64,000 nt of DNA from NCBI RefSeq assembly GCF_022539505.1, contig NC_061510.1:267477687-267541686 (forward strand), given 5' to 3'. This stretch comes from Lolium rigidum (lineage: Eukaryota > Streptophyta > Magnoliopsida > Poales > Poaceae). The notes below the pieces were generated by a model. The model was not told the DNA's origin. It was given only the letters and a program-made list of their open reading frames with translations, and made no database searches. Positions within the stretch are counted from its first letter, which is position 1. Each line of letters begins with the position of its first letter. This document shows, in pieces, positions 1 through 9,824 of the stretch. The translations under genes and the position numbers were made by a program.

Positions 1-130
1 TCTCGCATTTGCTCGCTTCAATCTCCTCATGTTGAACTCGCTGCTTCAATCTCCTCTCGCATTTGCTCGCTTCAATCACATCATGTTGAACTGCTGCTTC
101 AATCTCATGTTGAACTGCTGCTTCATTCTC
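1..130. repeat. Tandem repeat in MULE C-terminal coding region
   Basis: A 54-bp unit beginning TCTCGCATTTGCTCGC occurs at 1 and again at 55. It contains a shorter internal unit (ATGTTGAACTGCTGCTTCA) repeated near 84 and 108. On the minus strand the repeat is in a reading frame that yields a repetitive Glu/Gln/His-rich stretch downstream of the zinc knuckle of the MULE transposase. It is cut by the window edge. Confidence 0.6.
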
Positions 131-189
131 CTCTGCATTTTCTGCTCCCGCCCGATCTTCCATTCCAAAAGCTGGGTCAACTCCATTTT

Positions 190-2784
190 TACAAAGCCTA
201 GCAATGTGTCCAGGGATTCCACAACGTTTGCACTTACGTTTTCGAATCGGTGCACCACCCTCTCGCACTAGCTCGATCCTATTCTTCCTCGGCCTACCCG
301 CCGGTCTAGTCAATACCGGAGAGTACAGTTTGAAGCCCGGATCGACTTTCATCCATTGGTCTTTTCCCAACAAGGTAGGAACATTCATAGCATATGCAGC
401 CCTAAATTTGGCAACAGAGAAGAACTCTGACACATACTGATCAACTTCACCATCTTCACCCCCTATAACACTCATGAAAAACAATGCGTGTATGCAGGGT
501 ATCCCACGGATCTGCCATCCCCTACAATGGCATGTCCTATCAACCAAACTCACCGGATACCTCCACCGCCGTTGTCTTTGTCGTGTAGGTTACCTCAGCC
601 TCCATTCCTTTTCGATGCACTGCATCCTCAATTGTTTTGCCCTGGCATGCAAAGACTTAATCAAAGACGGAGCATGAGATGGCCAACATAATTTGTGGAT
701 GCAATTCTTTGACGCATCGATCTTTATCATGATCATCTGCCTAATCTTATCAAATATTTGCCACAGATAAGCCCTTTCAATGACTTGACCTTTGAATTGA
801 AACTCTCCGCAAGGTTACTTGTTACATAGTCTACCTTGCAAATTTCATTGAATTGGCTTCTTGACCACACCCTACCATGATGTTCATCCAAGTACTCCTT
901 CACCCCAGGTTTTTGTTTATACAACACATCCAAATGAAACAGATGCTTCCTAGAGCTGCATGTGTATGAAGCTGGCCATAGGTTGTCGGTAGAAACTTTA
1001 CCCTTGAATTTCTTTGTAAAATTCCGTACCAAGTGTCGCATACATTCCCTATGCTCCACTCCAGGGAATACTGCTTCTACCGCAGTCTCCAAACCTTTGC
1101 AAGCGTCTGTGTGGATAACAAGTCCCGTTGGATGACCTATAAGGTCGCGCAAATTCTGCAGAAACCAAGTCCAACTTTCCCGTGACTCAACCTCCAAAAC
1201 CCCATAAGCAACAGGGAACATCCAATTATGTCCATCAACTCGCAGTAGCAAGCAACTAGCTGTCCTTTAAACCTGCCATGAAGAGCTGATGCATCCACGG
1301 CCAAATAAGGCCCGCAACCGTCCAAAAAGCCTTTCCAAGCAAGCTTTGAAACAAACAAAAGCCCTTCTGAAACATTCCTTGTGCATTACCTTCCCGCTTT
1401 TCAATTTGTAGGGAACTCGTATGCTTGTCTATCGCTACAACACTCGCTCGGACTAGCCATCTCCACTTCAGCTTTGAAAGTGTAAAGCAACTGAAAGCTT
1501 TCATTCCATGGACCATTGATCTTGTCAAGAGCCATTTCCTTTGCATAGAACATTCTCATGTAAGGTACCTTCATTTTATACTTCTCAACCACCTTTTTAC
1601 GAGTGCTGTTGGACCAAGTGAAGGCTCTTCTCTCAGCCAATCTAGGATTACATCTGCCAACCACCTAGTCTTCGCTAGCTTTGTTTTCACCTCCGGCTCT
1701 CCCCTAGAGGTGGACACCTATGGATCTCATTATTCTTCTTTATCCGAAACATAATGATAAGGGATGTCAGTAATAGATAACAAATTTTACACCGTGATCT
1801 AAATACACAACCGGTTGGCGTAGTACCTGAACCAAGCCGCTTCGCGCATTGTGGATGCATGCAGCCTAAACCTACACCTTGGGTATGGGCATTTAATTGT
1901 GAACCTACCTGGCTCACTTTTAATAACCTCGAAATTATTCTTAGTGAGAATGTGATATGTAGTAATTGCATTACGGCAGTCCATCATCGTTTGAAACACG
2001 GTGCCTTCTACAAGCTGGGGTTTCTCCCTGTTCCACTCAATTGTTGGCAAGTCTTCACCTTCGTAATCGGCTAAAACGAGGCTGTCATCATTCTCATTCT
2101 TCTCTTCATCATCAGTGTCATCAAATCCGGCACCAAAAGCCATATCTTCCATGTATTGATCCTCCATTGCCCGCTTATCGCATCGATCTACCAATTCAGG
2201 AAACATCAACTCATCCTCATCATCTTGAGGAGGCTGATCCTCAATGTCCGCATCGTCCTCCACATCGACCGTACGAACGATCCGGCTACCACTAGCACCG
2301 GGGACAGATGGTGCCGCTGTGGACCTACAAGGAGCGCCACGGCGCACACTATTAGCAGAGGCAGCGAGCAGCAGAGAGACATGATGCCCGACCACCCGAT
2401 GATGCCCCAGCACTCGGATGATGCCCGGCCCCTGTCCACATGGATACGAATTTTACCGAACCGGCAAGAAGCATTCAAAGCAAAAAGAAATCCCCGATCT
2501 TCTTCGGAAATTAGTGGAACAAATCTTCCCTCCGAGCTGTTGAAATATTCGAAATGAACTGCATCGAGAGAGCTCCAGGTGTAGTTATCGTAGATGTTAG
2601 CTTTGAAATCCGTTAACGAGATGGTGGTTGCAACCACCGCAGGGAAGTTAAACCCCGTCTTACAGCGTTTAGAATCACGCGTAAAGCTAGAATCCAGCCT
2701 AACCACCAGCCGAAAAGCCGTCGCTGGATCCATCCTATTCGAAAAGCAACGCAGCTTAGTTGAGCAACAACGATTGGCGCTCAA
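190..2784 (-). pseudogene. MuDR/MULE transposase, broken by frameshifts
   Basis: This is a Mutator-like transposase read on the minus strand in several frames, so it is decayed. In order: an N-terminal MuDR-type region beginning near 2730 (MDPATAFRLVVRL); an acidic linker rich in Asp/Glu (about 2100-2290); a Mut-type DNA-binding zinc region with CPYPRCRF near 1850; and the MULE DDE domain. The catalytic pieces are YLAVDASALHG near 1285, VIHTDACKGLETAV near 1110 and the Glu in SNLAESFNSKV near 800. Downstream are a SWIM finger (CHC, eight residues, CIH; about 484-540) and a CCHC knuckle (CKRCGIPGHIARLC, about 195-240). The domain order is that of autonomous grass MULEs. Frames change near 2400, 1790, 1660, 1400 and 1250. 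Some changes could be introns, but several interrupt the DDE fold. I could not find the TIRs. Confidence 0.85.
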
Positions 2785-3340
2785 AAACTGCCTACCGTTA
2801 ATTCACATGGGATAGGCGGACGATGCTTACCCGGATGGAATCCATGCGTTAGATCCCTCCGATTCCCAATCTTCTCCACGGCTGGCGGGAATAGTCCGCG
2901 CACCGGACGGAATTACAAAGAGGACAGGGGTAGATCCGGATCCGGTGGAGGCGGAGCCCGGGGGTGGTGGTGGGGGCGGGGCCGGCTCGGCGGCGGACGA
3001 CGCCATAAGGTAGGTGGGCAGGATGGCGTGGCGGCGGAGGGGCGGTGTGTGAGCTCCTCCAGTCTCGGACGGAGGGGAAAGCTTTGGGTCAGCTCTTCCA
3101 GTCAATAGTCAACACATTTCGAAAGCAACGGTCAAGTCAAAACCACCGCGGCTCCCTAGCCGTCACCGGTAACGGAAGGCCTCCGAACGGACGGCAACCC
3201 TCCCGTCCGAGCCTCTGGAAGGGGTTTCAAACTAGAGGGAGGGGAAAACTGAGGAAAAGTTAAGAGGCTGGGGAAAACTGAGTACAACTAACGAACCAGG
3301 GGCACGAAACTAGAAATCCCTAAACTAAATACCCAGAAAT
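2785..3340. other. MULE upstream region, unassigned
   Basis: A GC-rich stretch. On the minus strand a short open frame (ATG near 3003) gives a Pro-rich peptide starting MASSAAEPAPPPPPPPGSAS, ending at 2827. It could be a leader exon of the MULE or 5' flanking DNA. No TIR or target duplication was identified. Confidence 0.3.
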
Positions 3341-3448
3341 GTGCGTTTTTCAAAGTTTTCAAAAATTCACAAAAATTATACCGTTGGTCCTATTTTTCGA
3401 CGAGGCACCTGGGAGCACCAGAGGATGACCTGTGGGGCACCAGAGGGC

Positions 3449-3503
3449 GCCACACCACTGGCCGGCGCGGCCAAGGAGGTGGCCGCGCCACCATGTGGTG
3501 TGG
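3449..3503. repeat. GC-rich palindrome in element I leader
   Basis: An imperfect inverted repeat: the left arm contains CACACCACTGGCCGGCGCGG and the right arm GGCCGCGCCACCATGTGGTG. The transcript could form a strong hairpin. Similar palindromes occur at 7584-7645, 12768-12828, 33750-33805 and 38934-38985. Confidence 0.7.
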
Positions 3504-3669
3504 GCTCCCCTCTGCCCCACTTTGTCATCTCTTTCTCCCAGCACCTTCTCTCTCCCGAAAAAACTCGTACCAAGTTCATCTCTCTCGCGTTTTTGCTCCA
3601 GAGCTCCAGATTTCTCGATCTCTTTGCTCAGCCCAGATTTCTGTCTGAAATTTGGCACATTTGCTCTTC

Positions 3670-3893
3670 GGTATGTGACTCCTCCACCCATCCAATAAGT
3701 AGAATTTCGTTTGGTTGAGTATATCTTGAATATTTTGCTGCTGTAGGTAACATGTTTAGTGAGCTTGCATGCTTGTTCTAAGTGGTAGAAACTAGTTTTG
3801 ATGCATGATTAGTACTCTAGCAAGTTCCTATGGTAGTTTCCCTCAATTTTATGTCACCAAATCAAATTTTTATATTGGTTGTTGAAATTTCAG
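3670..3893 (+). other. Possible 5' UTR intron of element I ORF1
   Basis: A GTATGTGACT donor lies at 3672, after CATTTGCTCTTCG, and a TTGAAATTTCAG acceptor ends at 3893, immediately before AAAATGGAATGG, the first ATG of ORF1. The interval is T-rich like a plant intron. It is inferred only from splice consensus. Confidence 0.4.
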
Positions 3894-3896
3894 AAA

Positions 3897-5017
3897 ATGG
3901 AATGGAATAGATATCACTTGAACCAGCAAGAATTGGAAGTCCAACAAGTTATGATAGTCAATCGTGAAGAGGGAGTATACCCCTCTTACTACCCGTGCGC
4001 GGATTTCATGAGAAGCGCGGGGATATTTGAAGATGTTCAAACTCTAATTTCTCGTGCAGGGCTGAGTGACTTTGTTGAAGGAGAGCCAAGACAATATGTA
4101 AAATTAACTATGGCTTTTGTGCAGGACTTCAAGTTTAATTGGTCGCGATCTAACCCCACGGTCCGAGTATAAAATTTACAATAAAGCTGTCAACTTGCCA
4201 TTTAGTGCTTTTTGTGCAGCAATTAGAATACCGCAATGGGGGTCGTGCGAGAAGATAAGGGGATCGCCGCAAGAACTCTCGGATCTTTACAAGATGATTT
4301 GCGATGGAAGGAGTTTCTCGGGTGAAAGTGGTAAAATCACTAGTATTCAGCTCCCGGCTATCCGCTACTTTGCTTATTTTATTACCAAATGCGTTCTCGC
4401 CAAAAGGATTGGTAGTAAACTTTCTATCCCGGATTTGGCTTTTCTAGCTGCAGCACTGCAAAATAGTAGGTCTTATAATTTGGGGGCATTAATAGCTTAT
4501 AGACTTGCTACTAACCGTGAGAAAGGTGGAATGTGTGGAGGCCTCATCGCCTCCCGTTTACTATCTTTTCATAATGTAGAACCTCATCATTTTGATATTC
4601 CGTTCCCCATAGAAAAACTTGACATAGCCTCTATGATTAAACATGAATTTGTTTCAGATTCCTCCAACTTGGGTAACCTGTATTATAAGATGATATTTTA
4701 TAAGAAAGTTTGGAGAATAACTAAGAAAACTCGAGAAACTAGTAAGATTGCTCGCGCTTGTTTTGTCTAACCTTGATTCCAGGGGAGATTGGTCGGTCAC
4801 AGAAGGTGCACTGGATGCACATATAGAGAGAGGAGGCCGAAATGCAAGAGACGACATAGAGGTCGAGGAGCACCTCGACTCATCATCCGATGCAGCAAGT
4901 TCCTCGCATCAACATGGTGGATATGCGGAGCCTCCACGCTTTTCTTCTGCGCAGGAGCTTTACTATGACTACTCCATGGACTACCCACCGGCGAGGAACG
5001 ACCCTCGTTGGGATTGA
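3897..5017 (+). pseudogene. Retrotransposon ORF1-type protein (putative plant transposon protein domain), frameshifted
   Basis: The product resembles the widespread grass retrotransposon ORF1 proteins usually annotated as putative plant transposon protein domain; its biochemical role is unknown. The start is the ATG at 3897 (MEWNRYHLNQQELEVQQ). The frame continues to about 4140 (AFVQDFKFNWSR), shifts by one base, and runs as YKIYNKAVNLPFSAFCAAI through KMICDGRSFSGESGK and LPAIRYFAYFITKCVLAKR to about 4770. It shifts again into an acidic, Ser/His-rich tail ending MDYPPARNDPRWD with the stop at 5015-5017. With the shifts ignored it would be about 370 residues. It lacks protease, RT and integrase motifs. 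At least two frameshifts make this copy a pseudogene. Confidence 0.65.
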
Positions 5018-7349
5018 ACTCCACTTAGGCCAAAAGCCTAAGCTTGGGGGGAGGTATACCGGCATCACTCATTCTTTGCATATTATGGTTGCTGGATACT
5101 TGCACATACTTGCTTTGTTCGTTTGAGTGGTTTTCTAATGAGAGGAAGATGATATTTGGGGAAGTGCTGCCTGAAAACAGATTCTGGAACGTTACCGTAA
5201 AAATTCTCAAAAATAGCCAGAGCGTCATTTTGAGCTGCAAATTTTTGTGCAGGGTCCCCAGGTTGTTATCTAACTTTCATTAGTTGAACACTTTTTGAAC
5301 TGAGCAACGTAAGATTTTTGTAAAAATCGATTTCTGTACTGCTGTCAGGTTTTGGCAGATTTCTGCCATCTCGCTTTTCTGTGTTTCTTTTAGTTTGCTA
5401 TTTCTTGTTTTTGCTTTGTTCCTTTCCAAAACACAAAAAGACCAAAAATATTTCTGTTGTTTCTCTTCACCATTTGTTTTCTTTGGTTTCTTGCATTTGT
5501 TTCACTTTATTTGCTATTGCTAGTTTGCTATAAGAAAACCCAAAAAGATTTTGCTTTGTTTGCTTGTTTCCTCTTGTTCTTATTTGCAATTTGAAAACAC
5601 CAAAAATATTTGCTGTTCTTCTTTGGTTTGTAAAGTTCTTTATGAGTTCAATGGTCTTCGGTGGCTGGAGCGTGGTTTTCATTTCATATTATCCAAGCTA
5701 CGCAAGTGAAAAGGCAATAATGACGATCTACGACAATCTGATTTTGGTGAGAGGCTGGTATGAACTCTATTTGTTTTCATTTTTGTACATATACTCATCC
5801 ATGTGAGCATGCTTAGTTGGTTCATGTGAGGTATATGTTATTTGAGAAAGTCTAGTAGTTTATGATCTCTCATGTTTAGCTCCAATCTATTAATATGAGT
5901 AGCATGTCATGGATGTTTGCTTGCATTGTTTTATTCATAAGTAAGTATGGCATTGTGGTATCCTCCTCTGAATAATTCATTTATATCGACTTGGCACATG
6001 CTCACGCATGCATATGACTGAACAAAAAGTCAATTAAGCCTCGATGATCTATATTGCTTCGAGTTCTTGTATCACTTTTATGCCTCTCGTTAATTTATTT
6101 TGCCGCAAGCATGATTATGACGATTCATTGCTCTCTTGATTTGTCGCTCCCTAGTCTATTGCTAGCCTACACTTGTACCGAGCGGGAACGCTGCTCGTGC
6201 CTCCAAACACATGAAAACCAAGTCATTCCGAGTGTCCACCATAAATACCTATGCATGGCATTTCAAACCATTCCAAGTAAATTCTCATGCGCTACCTTTA
6301 AAATCTTCAAAATGCTTCTTAATTTGTGTTAATGTTTCATAGCTCATGAGGAAGTATGTGGTGTTTAGCTTTCAACCTTGTCATTTACTTTTGACGGACT
6401 CTCATATGGAATAGTGGCACATCCGCTTATCCAATAATTTTGCAAAAAGAGCTGGCAATGGGATTCCCGAGTCCCGAATTAATTAAACTTAAATAGACAC
6501 TCCTCCATGGTTTGTGATTGTTGGACGGCACCCGAAGGATTCGGTTAGCCATGGCTTGTGTAAGCAAAGGTTGGGGGGAGTGTCATCATCATAATAAAAC
6601 TAAAATAAAAAGGCACTCCTTCATGGTATGAGATTGTTGGCAGGCACCCGAGGATTCGGTTAGCCATGGTTTGTGCAAGAAAGGTTGGAAGGAGTGCCAA
6701 ATAAATATGCAATAATTCTTGGGAGCCGCTCTTGAAAGTCCGGTTGGCGAGGTAGTTAGTGTACCCATTACCATTCGTTGACAACAACAAACACCTCTCA
6801 AAATAATTTTACTCCTGATTTATAAAAATGAAAAGCTCTAGCGCATGTTAATCCCTGCTTCCCTCTGCGAAGGGTCAATCTTTTACTTTTATGTTGTGTC
6901 TCCATTATTTCTTTGAGCACTTTCTTGAGAGCACAACTGTCATTCTTAGTACAATATGCTTGTCTGGTATAACTTTGATGCATTTATCTTTTGACAATCA
7001 CTACTTCTAGTCTTTCTATGAACTCCAGAGGTGCCCGGGCATTTATGTTTTGCCAATCAAATACAGGCAAGCGAGATACCACTTTATCATACTCTCTTAT
7101 GAACATTGCAATCCTGCTTATATACATGATTCATGATGCTTATTATTAATTGTTGGTACCTCTTCATGATTGACATAGCTGTTAGATGATCTTATTTGCA
7201 TGTGTCTCATTATGAACTGCTTAAGTATTAGCCATAACATGAGAATATATATACATCATATGAGCAAATGTGTTCGTGAAAGTTCTTTTATCGCTCGGTT
7301 GTTAACTCGAATTGCTTGAGGACAAGCAATAAGCTAAGCTTGGGGGAGT
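5018..7349 (+). other. Element I non-coding internal region and polypurine tract
   Basis: T-rich, non-coding. An AAGCTTGGGGGGAGGTATA motif at about 5041 resembles the true polypurine tract just before the LTR (AAGCTTGGGGGAGT, 7336-7349). The block 6160-6350 and that at 6825-6990 are diverged versions of element II sequence at 11165-11360 and 11980-12170. No gene is supported here. Confidence 0.5.
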
Positions 7350-8750
7350 TGATACGTCCAAAACGTATCTACTTTCCCGAACACTTTTGCTATTGTTTGG
7401 CCTCTAATTTGTGTATTTTGGATGCAACTAACACGGACTAACGCTGTTTTCAGCAGAACTGCTCCGGTGTCTCGTTTTTGTGCGGAAATCCAACTTTCGG
7501 GAAAAACCTCGGAATTTATGCGAAGGCCCTATTTTCCCAGGAAACTAACGGAGCCAGAAGGGCAATTGAAGTGGAGGCCCGAGGGCCCCACACCATAGGG
7601 CGGCGCGGCCCAGGGGGGGCCCGCGCGGCCCTATGGTGTGGCCCCCTCGGCCGGCCTCCGACGCCCTCCTTCGGACTACTTATTCGCCTCGACCTAAAAA
7701 CGCCTGGAGAGAAGTCGAAGTCGCCAGAAACCCTCCAGAACGCCGCCACATCGCGAAACTCCGTCGCGGGAGCCAGAAGTCTCCGTTCTGGCACTCCGCC
7801 GGGACGGGGAATTGGAGGAGATCATCACCGCCATCACCGCCAATGCCTCTACATCAACCAGCCATGTTTCCCCCATCCATGTGTGAGTAATTCCCCCGCT
7901 GTAGGTGAAGGGGATGGTAGGGATTGGATGAGATTGGTCATGTAATAGCATAAGATTGTTAGGGCATAGTGCCTAGTGTCCGTAATTGGTACTTTGATGA
8001 TATTGTTGCAACTTGTTATGCTTAATGCTTGTCACTAGGGCCCGAGTGCCATGATCTCAGATCTGAACATGTTATTGTTTCATCATGATATTCATTGTTT
8101 ATGGTCTTACCTATAAGTTGTATACACATGTCGTTGTCCGGAACCGATGGCCCCGAAGTGACGAAATCGGGACAACCGGAGGGGATGGTAGTGATGTGAG
8201 GATCACATGTGTTCACGGAGTGTTAATGCTTTGCTCCGGTACTCTATTAAAAGGAGTACCTTAATATCCGAGTAGTTTCCCTTGAGGCCCGGCTGCCACC
8301 GGCTGGTAGGACAAAAGATGTTGTGCAAGTTTCTCATTGCGAGCACGCACGACTATAATTGGAACACATGCCTATTGATTGATTAGTACTTGGACACCGT
8401 TTTATTATTATCTCGCAAATGCCCTGCTATGATTGTTACATGAGTTTCTCTCATCCATGCAACGCCCGTCATCCGTCCCCGTGCCTACGGTATTTTAATC
8501 CTGCTGTTTACTATAATTACTACTGCTGTCTTTGATACTCTGCTGCTCGTTATTTCACTACCGCTATCTGCTATAAAACTGTTACTACTCGATAAACTCT
8601 TGCGAGCAAGTCTGTTTCCAGGTGCAACTGAATTGACAACTCCGTTGTTAAGGCTTCCAAGTGTTCTTTGTCTCCCCTTGTGTCGAATCAATAAATTGGG
8701 TAATACTTCCCTCGAAGACTGTTGCGATCCCCTATACTTGTGGGTCATCA
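7350..8750 (+). repeat. 3' LTR of element I
   Basis: 1401 bp, beginning TGATACGTCCAAAACGTATC after the polypurine tract and ending CTTGTGGGTCATCA, with the expected TG...CA ends. It contains a near-perfect GC-rich palindrome at 7584-7645. The sequence resembles common Triticeae gypsy LTRs by recall. Confidence 0.8.
7584..7645. repeat. GC-rich palindrome in element I LTR
   Basis: The arms GGCCCCACACCATAGGG and CCCTATGGTGTGGCCCC flank a GC-rich loop (GGCGCGGCCCAGGG...). The stem is essentially perfect over 17 bp and extends inwards. Confidence 0.85.
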
Positions 8751-9022
8751 GTGCCGTTGCCACTACTCATACTTATTTATACCACCTGTATTTCACTATC
8801 TCTTCGCCGAACTAGTGCACCTATTAGGTGTGTTGGGGACACAAGAGACTTCTTGCTTTGTGGTTGCAGGGTTGCATGAGAGGGATATCTTTGACCTCTT
8901 CCTCCCCGAGATCGATAAACCTTGGGTGATCCACTTAAGGGAAACTTGCTGCTCGTTCTACAAACCTCTCGCTCTTGGAGGCCCAACACTGTCTACAAGA
9001 ATAGAAGCTCCCGTAGACATCA
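8751..9022 (+). repeat. Remnant of element II 5' LTR
   Basis: It matches the last 270 bp of the 3' LTR (13903-14168), ending GTAGACATCA. Its left part is cut by the insertion of element I at 8750/8751. Confidence 0.85.
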
Positions 9023-9032
9023 AGCTATTTTC

Positions 9033-9052
9033 TCGGCGCCGTTGCCGGGGAG
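9033..9052 (+). promoter_or_regulatory. Primer-binding site, tRNA-Asp type
   Basis: TCGGCGCCGTTGCCGGGGAG lies 10 bp inside the LTR. It is close to the complement of the plant tRNA-Asp 3' end (TGGCGCCGTTGCCGGGGA), as recalled. The minus-strand copy has the same site near 37530-37550. Confidence 0.7.
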
Positions 9053-9183
9053 GAAAGGTAAAAGGTACTCACACTCCGGATCTCGGCTACTAAGCTATTT
9101 TCGCCGTTGTAAGTACTCGAAGCTATTTCCTTTAGATCCTACAATTGCATCTTTTTGTTTCTTGTTTACACTAGTTTCGCATA

Positions 9184-9824
9184 ATGGACAACAATGAGCT
9201 TCTTATTCTAGTTCCTGATTTAAGACATGGATGGTTTGATGCGAAAATTAAAAAACCCATGGAACATATTAGTATGAACACTTTGAATACCATTGTTGCT
9301 AATGATATAGAAAGTTCTAAGCTTGGGGAAGCTGGTTCGATGAGCATGATCTTTTTAGTCCCCCAAGCATTGAGGAGAAAATTTACTTTGATGATACTTT
9401 GCCTCCTATTTATGATGATTATAATGATAGTAGTCTTTTAGTACCGCCTGTTATGGAGGATAAATTTGATTATGATTACAATATGCCTCCTATATTTGAT
9501 GATGAAAATAATAATGATAGCTACTTTGTTGAATTTGCTCCCACTATTACTAATAAAATTGATTATGCTTATGTGGAGAGTAATAATTTTATGCATGAGA
9601 CTCATGATAAGAATGCTTTATGTGATAGTTATATTGTTGAGTTTGCTCATGATGCTACTGAAAGTTATTATGAGAGAGGAAAATATGGTTGTAGAAATTT
9701 TCATGTTACTAAAATGCCTCTCTATGTGCTGAAATTTTTGAAGCTACACTTGTTCTATCTTCCTATGCTTGTTACTTTGCTCTTCATGAACTTGTTTATT
9801 TACAAGATTCCTATGCATAGGTAG
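9184..9824 (+). pseudogene. Element II ORF, frameshifted copy
   Basis: The ATG at 9184 opens a frame (MDNNELLILVPDLRHGWFDA) matching the intact 246-residue protein of the minus-strand copy at 36654-37394. A frameshift near 9340 moves the rest into another frame (DDTLPPIYDDYND to KIPMHR, stop at 9822-9824). The protein has an acidic, Asn/Asp-rich middle and a strongly hydrophobic C-terminal segment (YVLKFLKLHLFYLPMLVTLL). It has no gag zinc knuckle or pol motif. I do not recognise a function. A stop directly after MHR also shortens it by about 28 residues relative to the other copy. Confidence 0.6.

Larger units (their letters stand above)
3341..8750 (+). mobile_element. LTR retrotransposon I (ORF1-type), 5' LTR missing
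   Basis: An LTR element on the plus strand without a recognisable 5' LTR. It consists of a leader with a GC-rich palindrome, an ORF1-type gene (3897-5017), about 2.3 kb of non-coding DNA, a polypurine tract (AAGCTTGGGGGAG) and a 3' LTR at 7350-8750. The LTR ends abruptly at the 5' LTR remnant of element II, so element I inserted there. GTGCC at 8751-8755 should be the right target duplication. Its partner is lost with the 5' end. No reverse transcriptase or integrase is visible. The left boundary is uncertain. Confidence 0.7.

Noticed and set aside
3105..3340. MULE terminal inverted repeat near the element I start
   Set aside because: GGGGAAAACTGAGGAAAAG-like sequence repeats locally, but no inverted partner or 9-bp duplication was found in the window.
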